DNA from: Stutzerimonas decontaminans
GTDB lineage: Bacteria; Pseudomonadota; Gammaproteobacteria; Pseudomonadales; Pseudomonadaceae
NCBI RefSeq assembly: GCF_000661915.1
Contig: NZ_CP007509.1
Coordinates: 992,001-1,056,000, forward strand
Length of the DNA: 64,000 bases
Reading direction: 5' to 3'
The position numbers and the translations under genes are program-made. Every line of letters begins with the position of its first letter. Position 1 is the first letter of the stretch. This document shows positions 10,205-20,311 of this stretch, one piece after another. The notes beneath the pieces were generated by a model, which was given only the letters and a program-made list of their open reading frames with translations, was not told the origin of the DNA and searched no databases.

Positions 10205-10763
10205 GCTGGCCTCTTACGTTGGACAGCAGGAGCATCCTGCCGTCATCCAGATACGCTTTCATGCCGGTTGCGGTGGTCACGCCGTTGGCGGCCTCGATTC
10301 TAACGGCTTGGTTGGTCTCGGCATAATCCTTGTCCGGCCACACCGTCAGGCGGCTGGTGGTAAGGATCGTCGGGCGGCCTTTGGCATCGGTGCGCTCGAC
10401 CCGAACCTTGTCGATCAGCAAGACCTCATCGCCCTCGGCCGATACTTCGCCGCGCTCGCTTCGCACGTGCCAGGGCAGCTCGGTGCCGCGATAGGACATC
10501 AGGTCGGGCTTGGTCAGCAGGCTGATATCGCTGGCCTTGATGTGCTCGAGCTTGTCTGCCGTCAGTTCGTAGTTGCGCTTGCCGTCTGGTTGATACTGCA
10601 CCGTGCGCGAATTGATTACATAGAAATCGATGTCAGGCGTTTCGCCGCTGGAGACGGGCGGCTCCTGCATGAAGCTTTCCGGGCGGATGTTCCAGTAGCC
10701 GACCGCCACCAGCAGAGCGGCGATCAGCGTCAGCAGGACAGCGAAGCGCATTTTGCGAAGCAT
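10191..10763 (-). CDS. lptC: LPS export protein LptC
   Basis: LptC is the membrane-anchored subunit linking LptB2FG to LptA. The 190-residue protein has one N-terminal transmembrane helix (residues ~5-23) and a periplasmic jellyroll domain with the YELTADKLEHI and SERGEVSAEGDEV blocks. It begins 8 bases after kdsC and overlaps lptA. Length matches the family. Confidence 0.94.
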   Translation of the reverse strand: MLRKMRFAVLLTLIAALLVAVGYWNIRPESFMQEPPVSSGETPDIDFYVINSRTVQYQPDGKRNYELTADKLEHIKASDISLLTKPDLMSYRGTELPWHVRSERGEVSAEGDEVLLIDKVRVERTDAKGRPTILTTSRLTVWPDKDYAETNQAVRIEAANGVTTATGMKAYLDDGRMLLLSNVRGQHELR

Positions 10764-10771
10764 GCAGCCCC

Positions 10772-11296
10772 CTACAGATATGCGTTTTGCGCGGCGGCCA
10801 GGGTGCCCTGTGCGCGCATGATCAGTTCGCAGAACTCGCGCGCCGCGCCTTCGCCACCACGGGCCTGCGTTACGCCATGGGCATGTTCACGCACAAAGAT
10901 GTCGGCGCTGGCCACGGCCATGCCGAGGCCTACGCGGCGTATAACCGGCAGGTCGGGCAGATCATCACCGAGATAGGCCACCTCAGAGTAGCTCAGGCCA
11001 AGCTCGGCCAATAGCTCGTCGAGCACGACCAGCTTGTCCTCGCGCCCTTGATAGAGGTGCTGGATGCCAAGGTTCTGCGCTCGACGCTCTACCACGGGGG
11101 TCTTGCGTCCGCTGATGATCGCGGTGCGCACGCCCGAATTGATCAGCATCTTGATGCCGTGCCCGTCCAGCGTGTTGAACGTCTTGAACTCGCTACCATC
11201 GGTGAGGAAATACAGGCGGCCGTCGGTCAGGACGCCATCCACATCGAAAATCGCCAGGCGGATGTCGCGGGCGCGTTGCAGCAGGTGCTCGTGCAT
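10772..11296 (-). CDS. kdsC: 3-deoxy-D-manno-octulosonate-8-phosphate phosphatase KdsC
   Basis: KdsC removes phosphate from KDO-8-phosphate, the step that releases KDO for the LPS core. The 174-residue HAD-family protein has the nucleophile motif FDVDGVLTDG (Asp18 and Asp20) and the distal YLGDDLPDLPV motif. It overlaps kdsD by one base and is followed by lptC, the classic KDO/LPS-export operon. Confidence 0.96.
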   Translation of the reverse strand: MHEHLLQRARDIRLAIFDVDGVLTDGRLYFLTDGSEFKTFNTLDGHGIKMLINSGVRTAIISGRKTPVVERRAQNLGIQHLYQGREDKLVVLDELLAELGLSYSEVAYLGDDLPDLPVIRRVGLGMAVASADIFVREHAHGVTQARGGEGAAREFCELIMRAQGTLAAAQNAYL

Positions 11297-12270
11297 TACA
11301 TCACCCCCGCGCGCAGCAGGTCGTGCATGTTCAGAGCGCCGACCGGCAGCTCCTTATCGTCGATCACGACCAGAGAGCTGATCTTGTGGTCTTCCATGAT
11401 CTTCAGCGCCTCGGCTGCGAGCATTTCGGCATTAGCGGTCTTGCCGTGCACGGTCATGACCTCATCGATGCTGGTCTGGCGCACATCCACACCCTTGTCG
11501 AGCGCGCGGCGCAGGTCGCCATCGGTGAAGATTCCGGCCAGTCTGCCGTCCGTTTCGACGATCACGGTCATGCCCAGGCCTTTCTGCGTCATTTCCAGCA
11601 GAGCGTCGCGTAGCGAGGTGCCGCGCGGCACTTTGGGCAGGCGCTCGCCGGTGTGCATCACGTGCTCGACTTTCAGTAGCAGGCGGCGGCCCAGCGCTCC
11701 GCCGGGGTGGGAGAAGGCGAAGTCTTCGGCCGTGAAGCCACGCGCCTCCAGCAGGGCGATAGCCAGTGCATCGCCGAGCACCAGGCTGGCAGTGGTGGAG
11801 GAGGTCGGCGCGAGATTCAGCGGGCAAGCTTCGATGCTGACGCTGGCATCGAGGTTTACCGCGGCGGCTTTGGCCAGTACGGAGCCCGGGTTGCCGGTCA
11901 TGCTAATCAGGGTGATGCCGAGTCGCTTGATCAGCGGCAGCAGGGTAACGATCTCGCTGGTGGTGCCGGAGTTGGACAGGGCCAGCACGACGTCATCCTG
12001 GGTGATCATGCCCATGTCGCCATGGCTGGCCTCGGCTGGGTGCACGAAAAAAGCAGCAGTGCCAGTGCTGGCCAGCGTGGCGGCGATCTTGCGACCGATG
12101 TGGCCGGACTTGCCCATGCCAACCACGACGACGCGCCCCTTGCACGCCAGAATCAGTTCGCAGGCTTCTACGAAACTCGCATTGATCCGGGCGTTAAGTT
12201 GCTCAACTGCCTCGATTTCCAGGCGAATGGTGCGTTGCGCGGTTTCGATCAATTGGCTGCTCTGGCTCAT
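11296..12270 (-). CDS. kdsD: Arabinose-5-phosphate isomerase KdsD
   Basis: KdsD converts ribulose-5-phosphate to arabinose-5-phosphate, the first committed precursor of KDO. The 324-residue protein combines an N-terminal SIS domain (VVVGMGKSGHIGRKIA, ALSNSGTTSEIV) with two C-terminal CBS domains (~205-324). It is the first gene of the minus-strand operon and diverges from mlaF across a 283-base intergenic region. Confidence 0.96.
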   Translation of the reverse strand: MSQSSQLIETAQRTIRLEIEAVEQLNARINASFVEACELILACKGRVVVVGMGKSGHIGRKIAATLASTGTAAFFVHPAEASHGDMGMITQDDVVLALSNSGTTSEIVTLLPLIKRLGITLISMTGNPGSVLAKAAAVNLDASVSIEACPLNLAPTSSTTASLVLGDALAIALLEARGFTAEDFAFSHPGGALGRRLLLKVEHVMHTGERLPKVPRGTSLRDALLEMTQKGLGMTVIVETDGRLAGIFTDGDLRRALDKGVDVRQTSIDEVMTVHGKTANAEMLAAEALKIMEDHKISSLVVIDDKELPVGALNMHDLLRAGVM

Positions 12271-12383
12271 GGCTGGCGAGGTCGTCCGATTAAAAGGCGG
12301 CGATTATAGCGAGAAACGCTGGGCGGCTGATGGAAAATGTCGGTCGGGCGACATACCGATGCAGATGACCCAATTGATCAGCG

Positions 12384-12405
12384 TTGGCTGAACATTGGCT
12401 GAACA
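12384..12405. repeat. Exact 11-bp tandem repeat in the kdsD-mlaF intergenic region
   Basis: TTGGCTGAACA occurs twice in immediate succession (12384-12394 and 12395-12405). The period is close to one helical turn and lies about 36 bases upstream of the candidate mlaF -35 hexamer. It could be a regulator site for either divergent operon; nothing identifies the regulator. Confidence 0.6.
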
Positions 12406-12441
12406 GGCGTGTCGCTAGTCATCTGCTGAAACGCTCATCGG

Positions 12442-12470
12442 TTGGGCGGCCATAGGGGCGGTGCTATAGT
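12442..12470 (+). promoter_or_regulatory. Candidate sigma-70 promoter for the mla operon
   Basis: TTGGGC (12442-12447) and TATAGT (12465-12470) are separated by 17 bases and lie about 85 bases upstream of the mlaF start. The hexamers and spacing fit a housekeeping promoter. Confidence 0.6.
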
Positions 12471-12553
12471 GCGCGCCCGAAAACGGTCAGGCAGAAAGTA
12501 TCCCGGCGTCATCGGGAGCCGTCTGTTTCGCAGACTGCATGCAAGGAGACCAG

Positions 12554-13369
12554 ATGAGCGCCAGCAACGACTACGCGGTCGAGCTGAAGGGAGTGACCTT
12601 CAAGCGCGGCGAGCGCAGTATCTTCAACAATGTCGACATCGCGATCCCGCGAGGGAAGGTCACGGCCATCATGGGGCCGTCCGGGTGCGGCAAGACGACT
12701 CTGCTGCGGCTGATCGCTGCTCAGCTGATGCCTTCGCAAGGCGAGGTATGGGTGGCCGGTAACAATCTGCCAAGTCTCTCGCGCAGCGAGTTGTTCGATA
12801 TGCGCAAGCAGATGGGTGTGCTGTTCCAGAGCGGAGCGCTGTTTACCGATCTAGATGTGTTCGAGAACGTCGCTTTTCCGCTGCGGGTGCACACCAAGCT
12901 GCCTGACGAAATGATCCGCGACATTGTGCTGATGAAGCTGCAGGCGGTGGGGCTGCGCGGTGCCATCGAGCTGATGCCCGACGAGTTGTCCGGTGGCATG
13001 AAGCGGCGTGTCGCGCTGGCGCGGGCGATCGCGCTCGACCCGCAGATCCTGATGTACGACGAGCCCTTCGCCGGCCAGGATCCGATCGCCATGGGTGTAC
13101 TGGTTCGTCTTATTCGTCTGCTCAACGATGCGCTGGGTATCACCAGTATCGTGGTTTCCCACGACTTGGCCGAAACCGCCTCCATCGCCGACTACATCTA
13201 TGTAGTCGGCGACTCCGAGGTGCTCGGGCAAGGCACTCCGGCCGATTTGATGGAATCAGATAATCCGCGCATTCGGCAATTCATGAAGGGTTCGGCTGAT
13301 GGGCCGGTGCCGTTCCATTTTCCCGCGCCGGCCTACGCCGACGATCTGCTGGGAGGCACCGATGCGTAA
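12554..13369 (+). CDS. mlaF: Phospholipid ABC transporter ATP-binding protein MlaF
   Basis: MlaF is the ATPase of the MlaFEDB complex, which maintains outer-membrane lipid asymmetry. The 271-residue protein has Walker [12 protein letters not shown] (from residue 41), the signature [16 protein letters not shown] and Walker [14 protein letters not shown]. The ATG at 12554, five codons into the longest frame, follows an AAGGAGAC ribosome-binding site. It overlaps mlaE by 8 bases. Confidence 0.96.
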   Translation: MSASNDYAVELKGVTFKRGERSIFNNVDIAIPRGKVTAIMGPSGCGKTTLLRLIAAQLMPSQGEVWVAGNNLPSLSRSELFDMRKQMGVLFQSGALFTDLDVFENVAFPLRVHTKLPDEMIRDIVLMKLQAVGLRGAIELMPDELSGGMKRRVALARAIALDPQILMYDEPFAGQDPIAMGVLVRLIRLLNDALGITSIVVSHDLAETASIADYIYVVGDSEVLGQGTPADLMESDNPRIRQFMKGSADGPVPFHFPAPAYADDLLGGTDA

Positions 13370-14159
13370 GCGTTCCTTGTTGGATCGGGTTGTGCTGTTG
13401 GGGCGTGCCGGTCTGGATGTGCTGGCGGCGCTCGGGCGCTCGACCATATTTCTAATGCATGCCCTGTTTGGTCGCAGCGGCCTGCGCAACGGCTTCTCGC
13501 TGCTGGTCAAACAGCTGTATTCGGTCGGCGTGCTTTCGCTGGCGATCGTCGTTGTATCCGGCATTTTTATCGGCATGGTGCTGGCGCTGCAGGGCTACAA
13601 CATCCTCAGTAGTTACGGTTCGGAGCAGGCGGTCGGGCAGATGGTTGCGCTGACGTTGCTTCGAGAGCTCGGGCCGGTGGTGACCGCGTTGCTGTTTGCG
13701 GGGCGTGCCGGCTCGGCCCTGGCGGCCGAGATTGGCAACATGAAATCGACCGAGCAGCTTTCGAGTCTGGAGATGATTGGTGTCGATCCACTGAAGTACA
13801 TCATCGCGCCGCGTCTATGGGCGGGCTTCATATCGCTGCCGCTGCTGACACTGATCTTCAATGTGGTCGGCATCTGGGGTGGGGCGATGGTCGCGGTGGA
13901 CTGGCTTGGCGTCTACGAAGGCTCGTTCTGGGCCAACATGCAGAACAGTGTCGACTTCCATTCGGATGTGCTCAACGGCGTGATCAAGAGCGTGGTGTTT
14001 GCGCTGGTGGTCACCTGGATCGCCGTATTCCAGGGCTATGACTGCGAGCCGACCTCCGAAGGGATTAGCCGTGCCACCACCCGGACCGTGGTGTATGCCT
14101 CGCTGGCAGTGCTCGGCCTCGATTTTATTTTGACCGCGTTGATGTTTGGAGATTTCTGA
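13362..14159 (+). CDS. mlaE: Phospholipid ABC transporter permease MlaE
   Basis: MlaE is the membrane permease of the Mla complex (MlaE/YrbE family). The 265-residue protein has about five hydrophobic segments and the family block [22 protein letters not shown] in the middle. The start at 13362 was chosen because it overlaps the mlaF stop and matches family N-termini ([10 protein letters not shown]). The stop overlaps the mlaD ATG (TGATG). Confidence 0.96.
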   Translation: MRKRSLLDRVVLLGRAGLDVLAALGRSTIFLMHALFGRSGLRNGFSLLVKQLYSVGVLSLAIVVVSGIFIGMVLALQGYNILSSYGSEQAVGQMVALTLLRELGPVVTALLFAGRAGSALAAEIGNMKSTEQLSSLEMIGVDPLKYIIAPRLWAGFISLPLLTLIFNVVGIWGGAMVAVDWLGVYEGSFWANMQNSVDFHSDVLNGVIKSVVFALVVTWIAVFQGYDCEPTSEGISRATTRTVVYASLAVLGLDFILTALMFGDF

Positions 14160-14617
14160 TGCGTATCCGCACACTGGAAATGGGTGTCGGGCTGTTCCTG
14201 CTTGCCGGCCTGCTGGCCCTGCTGCTGCTGTCGCTGCGCGTTAGCGGGCTGAGCGTTGGCAGCGCCGACACTTACAAGCTGTATGCCTACTTCGACAATA
14301 TTGCCGGTTTAACGGTCCGATCCAAGGTGACCATGGCTGGCGTGACCATCGGCAAGGTCACCGCGATCGATCTGGATCGCGACAGCTATACCGGCCGGGT
14401 GACGCTGGAAATCCAGCAGGATGTGAACATCCTGCCGGCTGATTCCACTGCCTCGATCCTGACTGCCGGGCTGCTGGGTGAGAAATACGTCGGTATCAGT
14501 GTGGGCGGTGATGACGAGTTGCTGAAGGATGGCGACACCATCCAGGACACGCAATCCTCGCTGGTGCTGGAGGATCTGATCGGCAAGTTCCTGCTCAACT
14601 CGGTAAACAGAGACTGA
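14159..14617 (+). CDS. mlaD: Outer membrane lipid asymmetry protein MlaD (MCE domain)
   Basis: MlaD is the hexameric MCE-domain subunit that forms the periplasmic lipid tunnel. The 152-residue protein has one N-terminal transmembrane helix (~8-28) followed by the MCE domain (AYFDNIAGLTVRSKVTMAGV, ILTAGLLGEKYV). One base overlaps mlaE and 5 bases separate it from mlaC. Confidence 0.96.
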   Translation: MRIRTLEMGVGLFLLAGLLALLLLSLRVSGLSVGSADTYKLYAYFDNIAGLTVRSKVTMAGVTIGKVTAIDLDRDSYTGRVTLEIQQDVNILPADSTASILTAGLLGEKYVGISVGGDDELLKDGDTIQDTQSSLVLEDLIGKFLLNSVNRD

Positions 14618-14622
14618 AGGAT

Positions 14623-15276
14623 ATGCACATGATGACTGCTTTGCGTCGCGGCCTGCTGATTCTGCTGGCCATAATGCCCATGTACTCCCAGGCGGCGCTG
14701 ACGGCGCACCAGGTGATCCAGAAAACTACGGACGAATTGCTGGCCGACCTCAAGACCAATAAAGAGCAGTACCGCAGCAACCCGACGGCCTTCTACGATT
14801 CGCTTAACGAAATTCTCGGCCCGGTCGTGGATGCCGATGGCATCTCGCGCAGCATCATGACGGTCAAGTACTCGCGTAACGCCACTGCGGAGCAGATGAA
14901 GCGCTTCCAGGAAAACTTCAAGCGCAGCCTGATGCAGTTCTACGGCAACGCGCTGCTGGAATACAACAATCAGCAGATTCGCGTGCTGCCGCCGAGTGGC
15001 AAGCAGGATCCAAAGCGTACAAGTGTTGGCATGGAAGTCGTGGGCCGCCAAGGCGAGATCTATCCGGTGTCCTACACCATGGTTAACGATGGCGAGTGGC
15101 GTGTGCGTAACGTCATCATCAACGGCATCAATATCGGCAAGCTGTTCCGCGATCAGTTCGCCGACTCCATGCAGCGCAATGGCGGCGATCTCGACAAGAC
15201 CATCGACGGCTGGGCCGAAGTGGTGGCGCGCGCCAAGGACACCGAGGCTGGACAGCAGGCTGTCGGGGATGAGTGA
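14623..15276 (+). CDS. mlaC: Periplasmic phospholipid-binding protein MlaC
   Basis: MlaC shuttles phospholipid between the outer-membrane MlaA and the inner-membrane MlaFEDB. The 217-residue protein has a Sec signal peptide (residues ~1-26, cleaving near SQAALTAH) and the Tol-tolerance/Ttg2D family block RNATAEQMKRFQENFK. Its last codons overlap the mlaB start by 8 bases. Confidence 0.96.
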   Translation: MHMMTALRRGLLILLAIMPMYSQAALTAHQVIQKTTDELLADLKTNKEQYRSNPTAFYDSLNEILGPVVDADGISRSIMTVKYSRNATAEQMKRFQENFKRSLMQFYGNALLEYNNQQIRVLPPSGKQDPKRTSVGMEVVGRQGEIYPVSYTMVNDGEWRVRNVIINGINIGKLFRDQFADSMQRNGGDLDKTIDGWAEVVARAKDTEAGQQAVGDE

Positions 15277-15583
15277 CGCGCGTATCGAACAGGGGGCCGA
15301 AGGTGAGCTGCGCCTAATCGGCGTCTTGGATTATCGTAGCGGCCCGGCTCTGCGTGAGGCCGGTCGCGCGCTGATCAGTGGCAGTCGCGCGGCGCTGACG
15401 CTGGATTGCTCGGCGGTCGAGCGTTCCAGTAGCGTGGGCCTTTCGTTGCTTCTGGCATTTATGCGTGACGCCAAGGCAGCTGGGGTCGAGTTGCGCGTCA
15501 GCGCCTTGCCGGACGATATGCTGAAGATCGCCAGGGTGTCCGGGTTGCTGGATATCCTGCCGCTGGAATCATCCCGGGTTTGA
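15269..15583 (+). CDS. mlaB: STAS-domain protein MlaB
   Basis: MlaB is the small cytoplasmic STAS subunit that stabilises MlaF. The true start is the ATG at 15269, overlapping the mlaC stop; the longer upstream frame is spurious. The 104-residue product shows the STAS pattern: LDYRSGPALREAGRAL, then LDCSAVERSSSVGLSLLLAFMRDAKAAG with the serine pair at the usual phospho-site region. It is the fifth gene of mlaFEDCB. Confidence 0.93.
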   Translation: MSDARIEQGAEGELRLIGVLDYRSGPALREAGRALISGSRAALTLDCSAVERSSSVGLSLLLAFMRDAKAAGVELRVSALPDDMLKIARVSGLLDILPLESSRV

Positions 15584-15596
15584 AAGGAATCGATGT

Positions 15597-16088
15597 ATGA
15601 AGCTGCGCTGGGCGGAAAGTCTGCGTGATAGCGTCCATGACCTGGCCGAATCGCTGGGGAATCTGCTGGTCGAGAGCTTCCATTATCTGGCGTTGTTCGC
15701 TATTGGCGCAGTGACCGCCTGGGCGGCGGTCATGGCATTCCTTGGCATGGTCGAGAAGGGCCATATCACGGTCGATGACATCCTGCTGCTGTTCATCTAT
15801 CTCGAGCTCGGCGCGATGGTTGGGATCTATTTCAAGACCAACCATATGCCGGTGCGCTTCCTGATCTATGTTGCGATCACTGCGCTGACCCGTTTGCTGA
15901 TTTCCGACATCTCCCATCATCACCGACCCGACATTGGGGTTGTCTATGTTTCCGGCGCGATCCTGCTGCTGGCGTTGGCGATTCTGGTGGTGCGCTTCGC
16001 ATCTTCGCGTTTCCCGGCGGTGCAGAGCGATAGCAGCCCGTCGCGCCACCGCTCCAATCGGGATCAGGGCGCCGAGACGCTTGATTGA
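15597..16088 (+). CDS. PsiE-like phosphate-starvation-inducible membrane protein
   Basis: The 163-residue protein has about four transmembrane segments and family features of PsiE (FIYLELGAMVGIYFKTNHMPVRFLIYVAITALTRLLI across its middle). PsiE proteins are induced by phosphate starvation in E. coli, and their biochemical role is unknown. The gene starts 13 bases after mlaB, so it is probably an appended member of the mla transcript. As I recall, PAO1 has no gene here between mlaB and ibaG. The C-terminal tail (from ~140) is hydrophilic and low complexity. Confidence 0.75.
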   Translation: MKLRWAESLRDSVHDLAESLGNLLVESFHYLALFAIGAVTAWAAVMAFLGMVEKGHITVDDILLLFIYLELGAMVGIYFKTNHMPVRFLIYVAITALTRLLISDISHHHRPDIGVVYVSGAILLLALAILVVRFASSRFPAVQSDSSPSRHRSNRDQGAETLD

Positions 16089-16119
16089 GACATCTCCGTC
16101 GGTTCGGCAAGGTTCGGGG

Positions 16120-16148
16120 TTCGCAGCCTCCGGGCTTTTTTGTATGAT
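16120..16148 (+). promoter_or_regulatory. Candidate promoter upstream of ibaG
   Basis: TTCGCA (16120-16125) and TATGAT (16143-16148) are 17 bases apart, 39 bases before the ibaG ATG. A short GC stem followed by six T (16126-16141) overlaps this site and may weakly terminate transcription from mla. Confidence 0.45.
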
Positions 16149-16187
16149 GACCGGCCCGTGCGCGTCCTGCGCCGATCGAGGTTGAAC

Positions 16188-16427
16188 ATGCAGGCCCAAG
16201 AAGTGAAGAATTTCCTGGAAGAGAAGATTCCAGGTGCCCAGGTAGAAGTGGAAGGTGAAGGCTGTAACTTTCAGCTCAACGTGATCAGTGATGAGCTGGC
16301 CGGTCTGAGCCCGGTGAAGCGCCAGCAGCAGATCTACGCTCACCTGAATCCTTGGATTGCCGATGGCAGCATTCATGCCGTCACCATGAAGTTCTTCAGT
16401 CGCGCAGACTGGGCCGGACGCGCCTGA
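16188..16427 (+). CDS. ibaG: BolA family protein IbaG
   Basis: IbaG/YrbA is a small BolA-family protein that pairs with monothiol glutaredoxins in iron-sulfur handling and acid response. The 79-residue product has the BolA pattern EGEGCNFQLNVISDELAGLSP with the conserved cysteine, and a C-terminal DGSIHAVTMKFFS block. The ATG at 16188 was chosen over an upstream in-frame ATG at 16140, which lies in the promoter region. It precedes murA as in many gammaproteobacteria. Confidence 0.93.
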   Translation: MQAQEVKNFLEEKIPGAQVEVEGEGCNFQLNVISDELAGLSPVKRQQQIYAHLNPWIADGSIHAVTMKFFSRADWAGRA

Positions 16428-16474
16428 TCGCCGCCGGCCAGCGCCACCCATCATTCCAGGCAGAGCGCGTCTAA

Positions 16475-17797
<1,323 letters not shown>

Positions 17798-17830
17798 TAG
17801 CGATCTGCTGCGCGTCGGTCCTGCTGCGTT

Positions 17831-17889
17831 AAAAACAGGCTCGGAATGCTCATTTACAGCTAGTAAACTCCGCTTCCTCGCCTGTTTTT
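17831..17889. repeat. Palindromic repeat element, copy 1 (murA-hisG)
   Basis: The 59-bp element is bounded by perfect 10-bp arms, AAAAACAGGC (17831-17840) and GCCTGTTTTT (17880-17889). Inner imperfect arms include GGAA/TTCC and TTTAC/GTAAA. The 28 bases at 17834-17861 are identical to copy 2 at 18747-18774, and similarity continues on both sides (about 17811-17912). Read on the plus strand the T-rich right arm could act as a terminator for murA. Confidence 0.85.
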
Positions 17890-17975
17890 GCCTTGCATGA
17901 CTCTAGCTCGCGAAATCGCAGTTGGTCATGTGGTCGCCCTCAAGGGTGGCCGTTGCCGTTCAAGGAAAACGCTCC

Positions 17976-18608
17976 ATGCTCACCATCGCCCTGTCCAAAG
18001 GCCGCATCCTCGACGACACCCTACCGTTGCTCGCCGCGGCCGGTATCGTGCCCACCGAGAATCCGGACAAGAGCCGCAAGCTGATCATCCCGACTACCCA
18101 GGATGACGTTCGTCTGCTGATCGTTCGTGCTACTGATGTGCCTACCTATGTCGAGCATGGCGCAGCCGATCTTGGCGTCGCCGGCAAGGATGTGTTGATG
18201 GAATATGGCGGTCAGGGGCTGTACGAGCCGTTGGACCTGCGTATCGCCAAATGCAAGCTGATGACTGCCGGCAAGGTCGGTGCGCCAGAACCTAAGGGCC
18301 GCTTGCGCGTGGCGACCAAGTTCGTCAACGTCGCCAAGCGCTACTACGCCGAGCAGGGTCGGCAGGTCGACATCATCAAGCTGTACGGCTCCATGGAGCT
18401 GGCGCCGCTCGTAGGCCTGGCGGACAAGATCATCGACGTGGTCGACACCGGCAACACGCTGCGTGCCAACGGCCTGGAACCCCAGGAGCTGATAGCGCAC
18501 ATCAGTTCGCGGCTGGTGGTGAACAAGGCCTCGATGAAAATGCAGCATGCCCGCATCCAGGCGCTGATCGACATCCTGCACGCGGCTGTTCAGCAGCATC
18601 AGCATTGA
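17976..18608 (+). CDS. hisG: ATP phosphoribosyltransferase, short form HisG
   Basis: HisG condenses ATP and PRPP in the first step of histidine synthesis. The 210-residue product is the short HisGS form without the C-terminal regulatory domain, so activity should need HisZ, which is not in this window. Motifs seen are [13 protein letters not shown] and the PRPP loop [14 protein letters not shown]. The ATG at 17976 follows AAGGA; the longer frame runs through the palindromic repeat and is not credible. Confidence 0.97.
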   Translation: MLTIALSKGRILDDTLPLLAAAGIVPTENPDKSRKLIIPTTQDDVRLLIVRATDVPTYVEHGAADLGVAGKDVLMEYGGQGLYEPLDLRIAKCKLMTAGKVGAPEPKGRLRVATKFVNVAKRYYAEQGRQVDIIKLYGSMELAPLVGLADKIIDVVDTGNTLRANGLEPQELIAHISSRLVVNKASMKMQHARIQALIDILHAAVQQHQH

Positions 18609-18744
18609 TGCATCTCGCGGTTGCCACCGCGCCTGCCTATCCGTGCCATAGCTGAAATTCTCAGGTGCCTACACGGTGGGCTTGATATTCTAGCGGCGCC
18701 TGAGAACCTGCCCGAAGGTGCTGCGCGCCGGCAGTGCGGCGTTA

Positions 18745-18800
18745 AGAACAGGCTCGGAATGCTCATTTACAGCTCGTAACTGCATTTCCTTGCCTGTTTT
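18745..18800. repeat. Palindromic repeat element, copy 2 (hisG-hisD)
   Basis: This copy has arms GAACAGGC and GCCTGTTTT (right arm from 18792), with the same internal GGAATGCTCATTTAC block as copy 1. The extended similarity covers roughly 18724-18826. The two copies are in direct orientation about 913 bp apart and frame hisG exactly. Confidence 0.85.
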
Positions 18801-18889
18801 CTGCCTCGCATTGCTCTGGCTCGCGCGACTTTGAGCTTCCGATTCTTCGTAGTGCAGTTTCCGATGCCTAGCCAACCATGAGGCCCGCT

Positions 18890-20200
18890 ATGACCGCTCC
18901 CACCGCCATTCGCCGACTCAACGCTGCCGATGCCGATTTCGCTCGTCATCTGGATCATTTGTTGAGCTGGGAAAGCGTTTCCGACGATGGCGTGAACGAG
19001 CGGGTGCTGGAGATCATCAAGGCGGTGCGCGAGCGTGGCGACGGCGCGCTGGTCGAGCTGACCCAGCGTTTCGATGGTCTCCAGGTCGCCTCAATGGCTG
19101 ATCTGATCCTGCCGCGCGCGCGCCTGGAACAAGCGCTCGAGCGAATCACTCCGGAGCAGCGCGAGGCGCTGGAAATCGCCGCCGAGCGGGTACGCAGTTA
19201 TCACGAGCGGCAGAAGCAGGACTCCTGGACCTATACCGAAGCCGATGGCACGGTGCTTGGTCAGAAAGTCACCCCGTTGGATCGCGCCGGGCTCTATGTG
19301 CCGGGCGGCAAGGCTTCCTATCCGTCCTCGGTGCTGATGAACGCGATTCCGGCCAAGGTCGCTGGTGTACCGGAAGTCGTCATGGTCGTGCCCACGCCGC
19401 GTGGCGAGCTCAATGAGCTGGTGCTTGCAGCAGCCTGCATTGCCGGCGTCGATCGGGTCTTCACCATTGGTGGTGCGCAAGCCGTTGCGGCGCTGGCGTA
19501 TGGCACCGAGAGCGTTCCGCCAGTGGACAAGATCGTCGGGCCAGGCAATATCTACGTCGCCACCGCCAAGCGCCATGTATTCGGCAAGGTTGGCATCGAC
19601 ATGATCGCCGGGCCATCGGAAATCCTGGTGGTCTGCGACGGTCAGACCGATCCGGACTGGATCGCCATGGACCTGTTTTCCCAGGCCGAGCATGACGAAG
19701 ACGCCCAATCGATTCTGGTCAGCCCCGACGCTGAGTTTCTCGATCGCGTCGCCGAAAGCATCTCCCGCCTGCTGCCCACCCTAGAGCGTGCCGACATCGC
19801 GCGCACCTCGATCGAGGGTCGCGGTGCGTTGATCCAAGTGGCTGACATGCAGCAGGCTATCGAGGTGGCCAACCGCATTGCGCCTGAGCATCTGGAACTG
19901 TCTGTCGCCGAACCGGAGCAATGGCTGCCGCAGATACGACATGCCGGCGCGATCTTCATGGGGCGCTACACCGCCGAGGCGCTGGGCGATTACTGCGCTG
20001 GCCCGAATCATGTACTGCCGACTTCAGGTACGGCGCGCTTCTCTTCGCCGCTTGGCGTGTATGACTTCCAGAAGCGTTCGTCGATCATCAACTGTTCGGC
20101 CGAGGGAGCATCGACGTTGGGCAAGGTCGCGTCGGTCCTTGCGCGTGGCGAATCGCTGACTGCGCATGCCCGCAGCGCCGAGTACCGCATCAAGGACTGA
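18890..20200 (+). CDS. hisD: Histidinol dehydrogenase HisD
   Basis: HisD carries out the last two oxidations to L-histidine, using NAD and zinc. The 436-residue protein contains the family blocks [29 protein letters not shown] and [13 protein letters not shown], plus the [16 protein letters not shown] stretch. The ATG at 18890 was chosen because GAGG lies 6 bases upstream and family members start MT(A/V)xTAI; an in-frame ATG at 18878 is possible. Confidence 0.97.
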   Translation: MTAPTAIRRLNAADADFARHLDHLLSWESVSDDGVNERVLEIIKAVRERGDGALVELTQRFDGLQVASMADLILPRARLEQALERITPEQREALEIAAERVRSYHERQKQDSWTYTEADGTVLGQKVTPLDRAGLYVPGGKASYPSSVLMNAIPAKVAGVPEVVMVVPTPRGELNELVLAAACIAGVDRVFTIGGAQAVAALAYGTESVPPVDKIVGPGNIYVATAKRHVFGKVGIDMIAGPSEILVVCDGQTDPDWIAMDLFSQAEHDEDAQSILVSPDAEFLDRVAESISRLLPTLERADIARTSIEGRGALIQVADMQQAIEVANRIAPEHLELSVAEPEQWLPQIRHAGAIFMGRYTAEALGDYCAGPNHVLPTSGTARFSSPLGVYDFQKRSSIINCSAEGASTLGKVASVLARGESLTAHARSAEYRIKD

Positions 20201-20311
20201 CGCTGCCTGTCCAGGACGGACTGGCGTCGCTGTCGGTTCGTCTTCGTCCCATAAGGCATCGTCATTTAACGCCCCACGGCAAACCGATCACATTCGAGGA
20301 GAGAAGGGCAG

